Source: Paenibacillus crassostreae
Lineage (GTDB): Bacteria; Bacillota; Bacilli; Paenibacillales; Paenibacillaceae
DNA: 64,000 nucleotides
Reading direction: 5' to 3'
Assembly (NCBI RefSeq): GCF_001857945.1
Contig: NZ_CP017770.1
Span: 372,001 to 436,000 of the forward strand
Position numbers and translations under genes: made by a program. Positions within the stretch are counted from its first letter, which is position 1; each line of letters opens with the position of its first letter. Positions 38,118 through 47,688 of the stretch are shown here, piece by piece. The notes under the pieces were generated by a model that was given only the letters and a program-made list of their open reading frames with translations, was not told where the DNA came from and did not search any database.

Positions 38118-38224
38118 TAATTATGAAATTGATTCCTGAATCAGTTTCATAATTATGTAAACTTATTATGAAATTGATTCTGAATCAGTTTCATAATTAC
38201 GTAAACCTATTATGAAATTGATTC
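38118..38224. repeat. Tandem palindromic repeats, TTATGAAATTGATTC family
   Basis: Two full palindromes (TTATGAAATTGATTC then TGAATCAGTTTCATAA; 38118-38156 and 38166-38199) and one half unit (38209-38224) repeat with a period of 45-46 bases, separated by TA(T/C)GTAAAC(T/C)TA. They lie in the 312-base divergent gap between the ABC ATPase and the HTH gene; nothing else supported was seen there. Related copies are at 13058 and 15052. Confidence 0.8.
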
Positions 38225-38316
38225 GTACATAAACTATCCCATATTATAGTGGACAATATCTATCCGAACAAGCCATAATAATAGTAGCCTATGATTAACA
38301 GAAAGGTATGAATGAC

Positions 38317-39234
38317 ATGAACTATATTGTGAAAGTCGATGTTTCACCGATCTACGAGCTTATGGCAAGTTTCATGGTCTATACATCGAAAAAATGGACG
38401 GATAACATGGATATGGGACCTGAATGGGTACAACAAGTTGATCATTCCCTTGCCCCAAATATTCGCACCTCATTAGCACCTGCATCATCTTGGCCGTTCT
38501 CTGATTTCGACGTTTTATATACATGGGCCATTCATAGACAAACAGGAAATAGCATCGATCCTTTTCTTGATCATCTATTGTTGTGCAGTGATGATTACTT
38601 ATTCGATATCGCATCGTCCTATTTACCTTCACTAACTGTAAATGATACAAGACGAATTCGTGATGACTATACACCACTTTTGAAATTATGGTATTTACAC
38701 TATTTCAGAAATATAGAAGACGAAATAACCCCTCTGATCGAAGAAGATGCACTTGAGAAGAGTACGCTTATTAGTAAAATGGATCCTGAAAATTTAATAG
38801 AATATGCTTCAGGTGGACTAATAGTTGAAGACATCGCTGATTTACAGACGGTTATACTCTTCCCTACTGTTCATAATCGACCTATTAATACTTATTGCTT
38901 TTATAAAGGTATGCTACTCATTCAATATCCTGTAGATGTCCCGGAGGATAACGAAGATGAGCCACCTATGTGTCTTACCCGTATGACGCATGCTCTCTCC
39001 GATCCTAACCGTCTTCGTTTATTAAGATACGTTGCAGATCAACCTAAGTCACTTAACGATATGAAGAAGGACCTGGATGAACCCAAAGAAACACTAATGC
39101 ATCACCTCATGATCCTAAGAGTAGCAGGATTTCTACGAATTCACCTTGGTAATCATGATAATGAGAAATTTAGTATTCGCCCAGACGGAGTTGCGGAACT
39201 CCAGATATTCTTAGAATCGTATATTCATCTTTAG
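38317..39234 (+). CDS. ArsR-like winged-helix protein with unknown N-terminal domain
   Basis: A 305-residue protein. The first 215 residues show no domain I recognise; they are soluble and acidic. The C-terminal part (about 222-300) is an ArsR-type winged helix: MTHALSDPNRLRLLRYVADQ, then PKETLMHHLMILRVAGFLR as the recognition helix. The ATG at 38308 is too close to GAAAGG, so the ATG at 38317 is preferred. It is followed closely by a HAD phosphatase gene, with the ribosome site of that gene overlapping its stop codon. Probable transcription regulator; target unknown. Confidence 0.7.
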   Translation: MNYIVKVDVSPIYELMASFMVYTSKKWTDNMDMGPEWVQQVDHSLAPNIRTSLAPASSWPFSDFDVLYTWAIHRQTGNSIDPFLDHLLLCSDDYLFDIASSYLPSLTVNDTRRIRDDYTPLLKLWYLHYFRNIEDEITPLIEEDALEKSTLISKMDPENLIEYASGGLIVEDIADLQTVILFPTVHNRPINTYCFYKGMLLIQYPVDVPEDNEDEPPMCLTRMTHALSDPNRLRLLRYVADQPKSLNDMKKDLDEPKETLMHHLMILRVAGFLRIHLGNHDNEKFSIRPDGVAELQIFLESYIHL

Positions 39235-39245
39235 GAGTGAATGAT

Positions 39246-40007
39246 TTGAACACACGTCAACAAATTCTTTTCGACTTGGATGATACACTCATTCACTGCA
39301 ATAAATATTTTGGGATGGTTCTCGATCAATTTGATCAATTGATACGAAACTGGTTCAATGATGATGAAATAACAAGCGAAGAAATTCTACAGAAACAATT
39401 GGAGATCGACATCGCCTCCGTTCATCATGTAGGATTCAAAAGCGGTAACTTTCCTCAATCCCTCATCCAAACGTACCGTTACTTTTGTCAAAAGTTCCAA
39501 CGCCTAATCTACCCACAAGAAGAGGATCAACTTCTGCTGCTGGGTAATAGTGTATACGAGCTTGAAGTCGAGCCTTATCCTGGTATGATCGAGACACTTG
39601 AATCCCTGAAGAGCGATGGACATCAACTTCACCTTTATACTGGAGGAGAAAGTGCCATCCAGCAGCGAAAAATCGATCAGATGAAATTGAATATGTATTT
39701 TGATGAACGCATATACATTCGAGAACATAAAAATACAGATAGTCTTGAACAGATTTTACGAAATGGTAGATTTGATCGATCATCCACATGGATGATCGGC
39801 AATTCACTTAGAACCGATGTCTTACCAGCGCTAACTGCAGGAATATGCAGTATCTATATCCAGATTTCTAACGAATGGGAATATAATATAGTTGAATTGA
39901 ATCAAACTCCTGAGCAGATTTTATACACGGCCACATCCATTCATGAAGTTCCCGAGCTTATTGAACATAAAATAGAACATGAACTAAAACAACGGACCCT
40001 AGATTAG
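39246..40007 (+). CDS. HAD-superfamily hydrolase
   Basis: A 253-residue phosphatase-type protein. Motif I is FDLDDTLIHC (nucleophile and acid Asp), motif II LHLYTGGESA (Thr of the T/S motif), then a Lys in the QQRKIDQMKL region and motif III/IV in STWMIGNSLRTDVLPAL. A helical cap is inserted between motif I and II, so class C1. TTG at 39246 lies 8 bases after AGGAG; the in-frame GTG at 39237 overlaps that site. Substrate unknown. It appears to form an operon with the HTH gene. Confidence 0.82.
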   Translation: MNTRQQILFDLDDTLIHCNKYFGMVLDQFDQLIRNWFNDDEITSEEILQKQLEIDIASVHHVGFKSGNFPQSLIQTYRYFCQKFQRLIYPQEEDQLLLLGNSVYELEVEPYPGMIETLESLKSDGHQLHLYTGGESAIQQRKIDQMKLNMYFDERIYIREHKNTDSLEQILRNGRFDRSSTWMIGNSLRTDVLPALTAGICSIYIQISNEWEYNIVELNQTPEQILYTATSIHEVPELIEHKIEHELKQRTLD

Positions 40008-40021
40008 GATCCGTTGTTTTT
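39986..40021 (+). terminator. Terminator of the HTH-HAD operon
   Basis: AAAACAACGGACC and GGATCCGTTGTTTT pair around CTAGATTA, overlapping the HAD stop codon and ending in a T-run. Confidence 0.8.
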
Positions 40022-40049
40022 AAGTTCACCATGTTACTGACGTATCACT

Positions 40050-42275
40050 TCATGGTTGAATCGTTAGTTCTCCTGTCTCCATATTATGCAATACAAGTCT
40101 ACCTTCACTTGGTGTTCCGTCCTCAAGAGATAACTTCAACTTTCCCGTCTTACCTTTCTCAATGAGTGCCTTCACTTGTGAACCACTTAATGTCCGGCCA
40201 TGATTTTCTTTCCAGATGACAAATTTACAACCTTCTTTATAATGTGAACAACCATAACCTTTACGCCCCATGAAAATCATGCCACCGCAACCTGGACGAG
40301 GACATTGCCCAATCATTTCCGGTGAATCTGAAGTAACTTTCCCCGCGACAGCAGGATTCTTTGTCATCGACTTACTGGTGGATGTAGGGGATTTTGTTGT
40401 CGATTTCTTCGGTGTACCTTCGCTCTCAAACGACGTCTTAGCAGCTCTCGATTGCAATCGAACCTTATCAACGATCATTGAAGCGAACTTCTTCACGCTC
40501 CCCATGAATTGCTCTGCTGAGGCCGAACCACGGGCGATCTCATTCAATCTTCGCTCCCATTGCCCTGTCATTTCCGGAGAGGTTAATAGTTCGATGCCAG
40601 CTCCACGAATTAATTCGATAGCGGTCCGACCTTTTTGTGTGATTTGGATTCTCTTCCCTTGCATTTCTACGTAGCCAACACTTTTTAAACGTTCTATCGT
40701 AGCTGCACGGGTCGCAGGAGTTCCTAATCCAGAATCTTTCATTGCATCACGTAATTCTTCATTCTCTATTTGTTTACCCGCGCTTTCCATCGCTTTCAGA
40801 AGTGTCCCTTCTGTATAATGCTTAGGAGGTTGTGTGTCCTTCTCCTTGATAAACGCATCTGAACACGTAACTTTCTCTTTAGCTTGGATGCTGAAGGGTT
40901 CATTAACTTCATTGTCCTCTTCGTCCTCTTCATCCTTATCCTTGAGTGCTGATTTTTTAACGATATCTTTCTTTTGATCAGCAATAATAATCTTCCAACC
41001 TAAATTTAGTAACTCTTTAACCGTCGTTTTGAACATTTCTTTTTCCACTTCTGTCAAGACGGTATGAACTTTATATTCAGCCGCTGGATAGAATTGAGAT
41101 AGAAACCTTCGTACGATCAGATCATACAACTTTTGTTCATCTGGACTAAGATTGTTAGCCTTTCGATGGGTAGGTAAAATAGCGTGGTGGTCTTCCACCT
41201 TCGAGGGATTACATATGGATTTGTTTCCTTTATGAACTAAACTCCGATCTGCCCCTGCGACCCATTCACCATAAGATGTCCCTTGCAAAACAGTTAATGT
41301 TTTGTGCATTTCCGGAATATTCTGCTCAGTCACATAGTTAGAATTCGTCCGTGGATATGAAATCACTTTATGTTTTTCATACAACGCCTGTGCAATATCT
41401 AATGTTTTCTTCGCCGAAAAAGAATATTTCCCGTTGGCTTCACGCTGCAAAAGCGTCAAATCATATAATTTGTTGGGGTACTCTTTTGTTTCTTTTACTT
41501 CATAAGAGGAAATGTGTCCTTCTTTTCCCTTAACTTTGTTAGCTAAAGCCTCAACTTTAACCTGGTCCGTCATTCGTTCACCCTGCCACATTCCCTTATA
41601 GGTGACATCATTTTGTGTGAATTGAGCTTCAAGATCATAGAACTTCAATGAGGAAAAAGCATCTATCTGTTTCTGCCTATCATAGATTAACGCAAGTACA
41701 GGGGTCTGAACGCGTCCCACGGATAGCAGAACATTATGCTTCGTTGTAAAAGCCCGTGACCCATTCATTCCAATCAACCAATCAGCCTCACTTCGCGCCC
41801 TTGCCGCCTTCGTTAGATTCTCATATTCTGCACCTTCTCTTAACTCTGCAAAACCTTTTCTAATCGTTTCTGGCGTTAAATCTGATATCCAGAGTCTTTT
41901 GACAGGCTGACTTAGCTTCAGATGTCGCTGAATAAGTGAGAATATATGTTGTCCTTCTCTTCCAGCATCACAAGAATTCACTAGTAAGTTACTTCGTTTA
42001 GCTAATTCATCAATGACCTTAAGTTGATCTATCGTTCTCTTGTTCGGAATTAGTTTGAAATTCTCAGGAATGATAGGTAAATCTTTAATATTCCACTTTT
42101 TATATTTTTCATCATATGCTTCAGGTTCTGCAAGACCTATTAAATGTCCAATTGCCCATGTAATAATATATTGTTCACCTTCCAAGTAGGAACGATGATT
42201 TTTTGCTTTGGGCTCAATTGCGGCAGCTATATTTCGACCCATATCAGGTTTTTCCGCAATAATGAGTGTCTTCAA
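40050..42275 (-). CDS. topB: DNA topoisomerase III
   Basis: A 741-residue type IA topoisomerase that relaxes and decatenates DNA. The Toprim domain (about 1-140) has LIIAEKPDMGRNIA and NSCDAGREGQHIF. The catalytic Tyr is in VISYPRTNSNYV. Domain motifs IGMNGSRAFT and LSVGRVQTPVLALI are present. After residue 610 comes a Ser/Thr/Lys linker and a zinc-finger-like element CPRPGCGGMIFMGRKGYGCS with a later Cys, then a DUF3945-like tail KALIEKGKTGKL. TTG start after AGGAG. Confidence 0.93.
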   Translation of the reverse strand: MKTLIIAEKPDMGRNIAAAIEPKAKNHRSYLEGEQYIITWAIGHLIGLAEPEAYDEKYKKWNIKDLPIIPENFKLIPNKRTIDQLKVIDELAKRSNLLVNSCDAGREGQHIFSLIQRHLKLSQPVKRLWISDLTPETIRKGFAELREGAEYENLTKAARARSEADWLIGMNGSRAFTTKHNVLLSVGRVQTPVLALIYDRQKQIDAFSSLKFYDLEAQFTQNDVTYKGMWQGERMTDQVKVEALANKVKGKEGHISSYEVKETKEYPNKLYDLTLLQREANGKYSFSAKKTLDIAQALYEKHKVISYPRTNSNYVTEQNIPEMHKTLTVLQGTSYGEWVAGADRSLVHKGNKSICNPSKVEDHHAILPTHRKANNLSPDEQKLYDLIVRRFLSQFYPAAEYKVHTVLTEVEKEMFKTTVKELLNLGWKIIIADQKKDIVKKSALKDKDEEDEEDNEVNEPFSIQAKEKVTCSDAFIKEKDTQPPKHYTEGTLLKAMESAGKQIENEELRDAMKDSGLGTPATRAATIERLKSVGYVEMQGKRIQITQKGRTAIELIRGAGIELLTSPEMTGQWERRLNEIARGSASAEQFMGSVKKFASMIVDKVRLQSRAAKTSFESEGTPKKSTTKSPTSTSKSMTKNPAVAGKVTSDSPEMIGQCPRPGCGGMIFMGRKGYGCSHYKEGCKFVIWKENHGRTLSGSQVKALIEKGKTGKLKLSLEDGTPSEGRLVLHNMETGELTIQP

Positions 42276-42659
42276 TAGATGGTCACTCCTAACTTACTTA
42301 ATTCAACACATTATATCGTATCATATTAAAGTTATGTAAACTATTAATTTTCGTAAACTATGGTTTTATTACTTTTTAGTAACCTATGTTAAGCTTTGTT
42401 AAATATAAAGTGAAAACACTCATAATGATTACTAGATATACATATATTCATATCGAATTTTGTCGAAATATAAAGTCCCTTATATAACTATATTCGTCTG
42501 TCAACCTAGATTAAACCAATATTAATTGCTTTTTCATGCCTAAATAGTTGACAAATAGCTATATATAGGAATAAAATTCAAAAAGAAGAATATCATAATA
42601 GGTCGAATTTGAATTCAATTTGTCGAATCGTCCCGATATATCACAAGGGGGAAATTATC
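42276..42659. promoter_or_regulatory. Divergent regulatory region topB/abrB with Spo0A-type boxes
   Basis: A 384-base AT-rich gap without a gene. A good promoter for abrB reads TTGACA (42548-42553), an 18-base spacer and TAAAAT (42572-42577). Downstream of it, GGTCGAA (42601-42607) and TGTCGAA (42621-42627) are 20 bases apart, and another TGTCGAA is at 42461-42467. TGTCGAA is the Spo0A box core. In B. subtilis, phosphorylated Spo0A represses abrB from tandem boxes placed just after the transcription start, which is the arrangement seen here. Confidence 0.65.
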
Positions 42660-42926
42660 ATGTTAAAAGCAACAGGAATTGTAAGAAAAGTAGATGAACT
42701 AGGACGTATTGTTTTGCCCATAGAATTACGTAGAACACTAGGCATTGATATTAAGGACGGGCTAGAGATATACGTTGATGGAGATCGCATTATTCTTAAA
42801 AAGTACGAACCTTCTTGTATTTTCACAGGTGAAGCTGAGAATCTCGTTTATTTCAAAGGTAAAATGATTAGTAAAAGTGCTCTTGAAGAAATGATGGAAG
42901 TATATAATCAAAATTTCAGCAAATAA
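42660..42926 (+). CDS. abrB: Transition-state regulator AbrB
   Basis: An 88-residue DNA-binding protein with the swapped-hairpin N-terminal domain: MLKATGIVRKVDELGRIVLP, IELRRTLGI, DGLEIYVDGDRIILKKY. The C-terminal half (52-88) is shorter and more divergent than in B. subtilis AbrB. AbrB represses post-exponential genes during growth. AAGGGGG precedes the ATG at 42660; a longer frame has no ribosome site. The two Spo0A-type boxes upstream support AbrB over its paralogue Abh. Confidence 0.85.
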   Translation: MLKATGIVRKVDELGRIVLPIELRRTLGIDIKDGLEIYVDGDRIILKKYEPSCIFTGEAENLVYFKGKMISKSALEEMMEVYNQNFSK

Positions 42927-42953
42927 TCAAATAGTAATAGATAAAACAAAAAT

Positions 42954-43000
42954 AGAGGTGGCATAACAGTAGATAATTCTACTGATGAGGCACCCCTTTT
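42954..43000 (+). terminator. Terminator of abrB
   Basis: AGAGGTG and CACCCCT form the base, with an inner perfect stem CAGTAGA/TCTACTG, followed by a T-run. Confidence 0.7.
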
Positions 43001-43020
43001 TCTCATATATCCGAAATAAA

Positions 43021-43077
43021 TGTAGGACTGCTCTCCTTAGATGGCTCATATTCCATGCTAAAGGTGCAGTCCTACTA
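43021..43077 (-). terminator. Terminator of gltD
   Basis: On the minus strand TAGTAGGACTGC and GCAGTCCTACA pair around an inner CTTTAG/CTAAGG stem, then ATTTATTT. Confidence 0.75.
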
Positions 43078-43093
43078 TTCATTCTATAACAGA

Positions 43094-44581
43094 TTAGACA
43101 AGTACTGTAGAACCCATTAGATACTTATCTACTTCGCGCGCTACTTCACGACCCTCATTTATAGCCCACACTACAAGGCTTTGGCCACGACGCATATCAC
43201 CCGCAGCAAATACTTTGTCCACGTTGGTAGTATAAACTCCTTTACGCGCTTTTACATTCGAGCGACGATCCGTTTCAAGCCCTAATTGTTGTATTACACT
43301 CTGTTCAGGCCCATCAAACCCTATAGCGATTAATGCCATTTGTGATTTGAAAATACGTTCCGTACCAGGTATTTGTTGATAAGTCTTACTTCCTGACTCA
43401 TCTACGATCCGTTGAATTTGTATCGTATGCAATTCTTGCAATTGACCAGATTCATCCCCAACAAATTTTGTCGTCATGATCGAGAACTCCCGTGGATCCT
43501 GTCCGTACAAAGCCTTAGCTTCCTCTTGCGCATAATCTAAAGTATACACATTCGGAAATTGCGGCCACGGATTACCTAATGTATCACGTTCAAGAGGTGC
43601 CTTCTCATGTGTCCCAAATTGTGTGATACTACTACAACCATGACGTAAAGCGGTTGCTACACAATCTGAACCTGTATCCCCACCACCAATCACTATCACA
43701 TCTTTATCTTGAGCAGTAATGTAGTTACCATCTGATAGATCTGAATCCAAGAAACTCTTAATAGTTCCATTTAAATATGTCATCGCATAATGAACACCCT
43801 TTAGATTAGAACCTTCAATGTTGAACTCTCGAGGTTTCGTAGCCCCTCCGCAGAGCACAACTGCATCATAATCATCTACTAATTGCTGTGCTGGGATGCT
43901 AACCCCAATCTCAACGTTCGTTACAAATTTGATTCCCTCTGCTTCAAGAAGATCTACACGGCGTTGCACCACACCTTTATCTAGCTTCATCGCTGGTATA
44001 CCGTATGTTAACAAGCCGCCAATACGGTCAGCACGTTCATAGACCGTCACATGATGACCTGCTTTATTCAATTGAGCTGCTGCCGCAAGTCCAGCTGGAC
44101 CTGAACCTACAATAGCTACACGTCTCCCAGTGCGATTCTCTGGAGGATGGGGAACAACCCATCCTTCTTCAAATCCTTTATCTATAATGGCTTGTTCAAT
44201 GGTTTTAATGGTTACGGGTTGTCCTATCAATCCAACTGTGCACGAACCTTCACACGGTGCTGGACAAACTCTACCCGTAAATTCGGGGAAGTTATTTGTC
44301 TTATGCAGACGTTCAAGAGCTTCTCTCCACATACCACGATAAATTAAATTATTCCACTCAGGTATAAGATTGTTTACTGGGCAACCAGATGTTCCACCAG
44401 CCATATCAATTCCCGTGTGACAATAAGGTGTACCGCAGTCCATACAACGCGCACCTTGTGTCCGAAGTTCTTCTTCAGACATATGTTTATGGAATTCTTC
44501 CCAGTCTTTAATCCGATCTAGGGGATCTCTATCTATTGGTAATTGACGACTATATTCCATAAAACCTGTTGGTGTAGACAT
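43094..44581 (-). CDS. gltD: Glutamate synthase small subunit or related NADPH oxidoreductase
   Basis: A 495-residue flavoprotein of the GltD family, which passes electrons from NADPH to the large glutamate synthase subunit. N-terminal iron-sulfur Cys clusters lie in [12 protein letters not shown] and CPAPCEGSC. The FAD dinucleotide motif is [17 protein letters not shown], the NADPH motif [19 protein letters not shown], and the C-terminal FAD motif [17 protein letters not shown]. No gltA/gltB large-subunit gene is adjacent: the next gene upstream is dfr. AAAGGAACC lies before ATG. Confidence 0.9.
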   Translation of the reverse strand: MSTPTGFMEYSRQLPIDRDPLDRIKDWEEFHKHMSEEELRTQGARCMDCGTPYCHTGIDMAGGTSGCPVNNLIPEWNNLIYRGMWREALERLHKTNNFPEFTGRVCPAPCEGSCTVGLIGQPVTIKTIEQAIIDKGFEEGWVVPHPPENRTGRRVAIVGSGPAGLAAAAQLNKAGHHVTVYERADRIGGLLTYGIPAMKLDKGVVQRRVDLLEAEGIKFVTNVEIGVSIPAQQLVDDYDAVVLCGGATKPREFNIEGSNLKGVHYAMTYLNGTIKSFLDSDLSDGNYITAQDKDVIVIGGGDTGSDCVATALRHGCSSITQFGTHEKAPLERDTLGNPWPQFPNVYTLDYAQEEAKALYGQDPREFSIMTTKFVGDESGQLQELHTIQIQRIVDESGSKTYQQIPGTERIFKSQMALIAIGFDGPEQSVIQQLGLETDRRSNVKARKGVYTTNVDKVFAAGDMRRGQSLVVWAINEGREVAREVDKYLMGSTVLV

Positions 44582-44786
44582 GGTTCCTTTCCCCCATCCG
44601 TTCTCTTCTTGTCAGTGTATATATGTCGGCATAGCCGTTTCTGCTTGATAATCCATAAATACATGCTTAATGTGAAATATTTGTTTACATTATATTAGCA
44701 TTTGAGCGTTTTTATATTAATGGATTATCAGCCTTATTTTTTGTACTATTTAACACTAACATGACATCTGAAGGAACGATGAAGTA

Positions 44787-45272
44787 TTATTTTCGCAAGT
44801 AAGTACAGAAATAATACTCGTATGGATTCTGCTCATCTTGTATACCTTTAGTTCTATCGGTTAAAGTCCAGGCGGTCCAATCTATCTCAGGAAAAGTAAT
44901 ATCACCTTCAAATTCCTCATCAATTCTCGTAACGAGAAGACGATCAGCATAAGGTAACCATTGGGTGTAAATCTGAGCACCACCTATAACCATAAGATCC
45001 GCGTCTTTTGCATAATTTAACGCATCTTCCACGGTATGTATCACATGAGCCCCTTGTACCTCGTATGTTTGATCACGAGTCATAATTATATTTATCCGAT
45101 CCTTTAATGGTTTACCATTAAAGGATTCCCATGTTTTCCTACCCATGACAATAGGCTTATTTATAGTTTCTTGCTTAAAAAAAGCCATATCTCGTGGCAA
45201 ACGCCAAGGTAGCCCATTATCCTTCCCCATCACACCGTTACGATCCATCGCCCAAATCATGGTAATAGACAT
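44787..45272 (-). CDS. folA: Dihydrofolate reductase
   Basis: A 161-residue enzyme reducing dihydrofolate to tetrahydrofolate with NADPH. MIWAMDRNGVMGKDNGLPWRLP contains the Met20-type loop and the Trp/Leu of the active site; DMAFFKQET carries the catalytic-region Asp; IVMGRKTWES and DLMVIGGAQIYTQ bind NADPH. AAAGGAGG precedes the ATG. It follows thyA by 15 bases, the standard thyA-dfr pairing in which DHFR recycles the folate oxidised by ThyA. Confidence 0.95.
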   Translation of the reverse strand: MSITMIWAMDRNGVMGKDNGLPWRLPRDMAFFKQETINKPIVMGRKTWESFNGKPLKDRINIIMTRDQTYEVQGAHVIHTVEDALNYAKDADLMVIGGAQIYTQWLPYADRLLVTRIDEEFEGDITFPEIDWTAWTLTDRTKGIQDEQNPYEYYFCTYLRK

Positions 45273-45287
45273 TATTCTGCCTCCTTT

Positions 45288-46082
45288 CTAAATGGCTACT
45301 GGTGCTTTAATTCCAGGATGATGTTTATAATCATTGAATTCAAAATCCTCGAAATGATAGTCAAAGATTGAATCCGGTTTGCGTCTTATATTTAACGTTG
45401 GTAGTTCATAAGGTTCACGTTGCAACTGTGTCTGAACTTGGTCCATGTGATTTGAATAAATATGAACATCTCCACCAGACCATATAAACTCTCCGACCTC
45501 TAAATTACACTGTTGTGCCACCATATGTGTTAGTAACGCATAACTAGCAATATTAAATGGAAGACCTAAGAAGGTGTCTACAGAACGCATGGTAAGCATA
45601 CAAGAGAGTTTACCTCCAGCCACGTAGAATTGAAATATAAAATGACAAGGCGGTAACTTCATATTATCGATTTCACCCACATTCCAAGCACTCACAATAT
45701 GACGTCTTGAATCTGGATTGTTCTTAATCGATTCAATGACATTAGCAATTTGATCTATTTTCTTTCCCTCAGCTGATTCCCATGCTCTCCATTGCGAGCC
45801 ATATACAGGGCCTAATTCACCATTCTCGTCGGCCCATTCATCCCAAATCGATACGCCATTGTCTTTCAAATACTTTATATTCGTATCCCCACTTAAGAAC
45901 CACAGTAGTTCATGAACGACTGATTTAATATGAACCCTTTTTGTTGTTAAAAGTGGGAATCCTTTGGCTAAGTCGAACCGGAGCTGACGACCGAATACGG
46001 ACACAGTACCTGTACCTGTTCGATCTTCTTTGCTTGTACCTTGATCTAATATATCTTGTAACAATTCTAAATAATTCTTCAT
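45288..46082 (-). CDS. thyA: Thymidylate synthase
   Basis: A 264-residue enzyme that methylates dUMP to dTMP using methylene-tetrahydrofolate. [19 protein letters not shown] binds phosphate, the catalytic Cys is in [13 protein letters not shown], and [19 protein letters not shown] and [12 protein letters not shown] follow. The ATG at 46082 has GAGGTG upstream and gives the exact 264-residue length of the short ThyA form; the longer frame would add six residues from a GTG. Confidence 0.96.
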   Translation of the reverse strand: MKNYLELLQDILDQGTSKEDRTGTGTVSVFGRQLRFDLAKGFPLLTTKRVHIKSVVHELLWFLSGDTNIKYLKDNGVSIWDEWADENGELGPVYGSQWRAWESAEGKKIDQIANVIESIKNNPDSRRHIVSAWNVGEIDNMKLPPCHFIFQFYVAGGKLSCMLTMRSVDTFLGLPFNIASYALLTHMVAQQCNLEVGEFIWSGGDVHIYSNHMDQVQTQLQREPYELPTLNIRRKPDSIFDYHFEDFEFNDYKHHPGIKAPVAI

Positions 46083-46185
46083 AATGAAATAACACCTCAC
46101 AATTTTTCTATATCCCTACTATACAACATTTATTATAGCTATTAGTAGATAATCTCAATACATGCCTTACTTATATTTGCACAAA

Positions 46186-46230
46186 AGAGGCTATCCCTAG
46201 CCATTTCCATGGTTTTGGGACAGCCTCATT
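46186..46230 (-). terminator. Hairpin after pdhD, copy B of a repeated hairpin
   Basis: AGAGGCTATCCC and GGGACAGCCTC form the outer stem around CCATTTCCATGG. It closely matches the hairpin at 8386-8430, with paired changes that keep the stem, and both are followed by TTTATAATG. Probable terminator of the pdh operon. Confidence 0.7.
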
Positions 46231-46261
46231 TATAATGATAGATAAAATAACTTTTATCTTA

Positions 46262-47686
46262 TTATTTCTTACGCGGGGCAATCATGTGAATTGGATTACC
46301 AAGACCTAACTCAGCAGTTTCCATGATGATTTCTCCAAGGGTTGGATGTGCATGGATGGTAAGAGCGATGTCTTCAAGAGTTGCACCCATTTCGATAGCT
46401 AAACCAAGTTCAGCAATCAAGTTAGAAGCTTCAAGACCAGCAATGTGGCAACCTAGTACAAGATCCGTACCTTCTTCAGAAATCAATTTAACAAATCCAT
46501 CAGGACTATTCAGAGATAAAGCACGACCGTTACCGGCAAATGGGAACTTAGCTACAACAACTTTATAGCCTTTTTCCTTCGCTTCTTTCTCAGTATAACC
46601 TACACTTGCACACTCTGGATCTGTAAATGCTACTGCAGGGATGCATTTGTAATCTACAACAGAAGTGTGACCCGCTATAGCTTCAGCAGCTACTTTACCT
46701 TCGTATGAAGCTTTATGCGCAAGTGCAGGACCTGCAACGATATCGCCGATAGCGAAGATATGTGGGAAGTTCGTACGACCTTGATGATCTACTTTTACCA
46801 ATCCACGATCGGTCATTTCGATTCCTACAAGATCAAGACCAAGTTCACCATCTGTATTAGGACGACGTCCTACAGTAACTAGAAGGTAATCAGCAGTTAC
46901 TTCTTTGGCTTCTCCACCAACAGAATATTTGACTGTTACATCTTTATCTGTTTGTGTAGCACCTTCTGCTTTAGCATTGGTAATAATCTCAACACCTGTT
47001 TTTTCCATACTCTTCACAACCATCTTCGTCATATCTGGATCGAAACCATTAAGAATGGATTCTAGGCCTTCGATGATTGTAATCTTCGTACCGAATTTGG
47101 AGAACATTTGGCCAAGCTCAGCTCCAATATATCCACCACCGATAACGATCATGCTCTTTGGAATTTCAGGAAGATTTAATGCTTCTGTCGAAGACATGAT
47201 ACGTCCGCCGAAAGGAAATGGCTTAAGTTCAATTGGACGAGAACCTGTAGCAATAATACAGTTCTTGAAACGGTAACGTGGAGATTCGTGTTCGTTAAAG
47301 ACACGTGCTTCGTTTTCATTGATGAACATACATTCACCATTGAATACTTCTACTTTGTTACCTTTGAGTAATCCAGCAACGCCACCAGTCAATTTCTTAA
47401 CAACACTGTTTTTGAAAGCTTGTGTTTTTCCGAAATCCACTTTCACGTTTTCAGCCGTTACACCAAAAGCTTCACCATGTTGTGCAGACTCATATTGATG
47501 AGCTGCTGCAATCAAAGCTTTGGAAGGAATACATCCACGATTAAGACATACACCACCAACTTCATCTTTATCAACGATTAATACCTTTTGTCCCAATTGA
47601 GCAGCACGAATTGCTGCTACATAACCACCAGGACCTGCACCTATGACTAATGTATCGATATCTAAAGAAGCGTCTCCTACGACCAT
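46262..47686 (-). CDS. pdhD: Dihydrolipoyl dehydrogenase, E3 of pyruvate dehydrogenase
   Basis: A 474-residue FAD enzyme that reoxidises dihydrolipoamide with NAD. FAD motif VIGAGPGGYVAAIRAAQLG, redox-active disulfide GGVCLNRGCIPSKAL, NAD motif IVIGGGYIGAELGQMF, second FAD motif IFAIGDIVAGPALAHKA and the C-terminal His-Glu pair in HAHPTLGEIIME are visible. It begins 2 bases after pdhC, with GGAGG inside the end of pdhC, as last gene of the operon. Confidence 0.96.
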   Translation of the reverse strand: MVVGDASLDIDTLVIGAGPGGYVAAIRAAQLGQKVLIVDKDEVGGVCLNRGCIPSKALIAAAHQYESAQHGEAFGVTAENVKVDFGKTQAFKNSVVKKLTGGVAGLLKGNKVEVFNGECMFINENEARVFNEHESPRYRFKNCIIATGSRPIELKPFPFGGRIMSSTEALNLPEIPKSMIVIGGGYIGAELGQMFSKFGTKITIIEGLESILNGFDPDMTKMVVKSMEKTGVEIITNAKAEGATQTDKDVTVKYSVGGEAKEVTADYLLVTVGRRPNTDGELGLDLVGIEMTDRGLVKVDHQGRTNFPHIFAIGDIVAGPALAHKASYEGKVAAEAIAGHTSVVDYKCIPAVAFTDPECASVGYTEKEAKEKGYKVVVAKFPFAGNGRALSLNSPDGFVKLISEEGTDLVLGCHIAGLEASNLIAELGLAIEMGATLEDIALTIHAHPTLGEIIMETAELGLGNPIHMIAPRKK

Positions 47687-47688
47687 GA

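Noticed and set aside
44640..44720. GlnR/TnrA box upstream of gltD (TGTGA...TTACA)
   Set aside because: The half sites are separated by 9 bases where the consensus requires 7.
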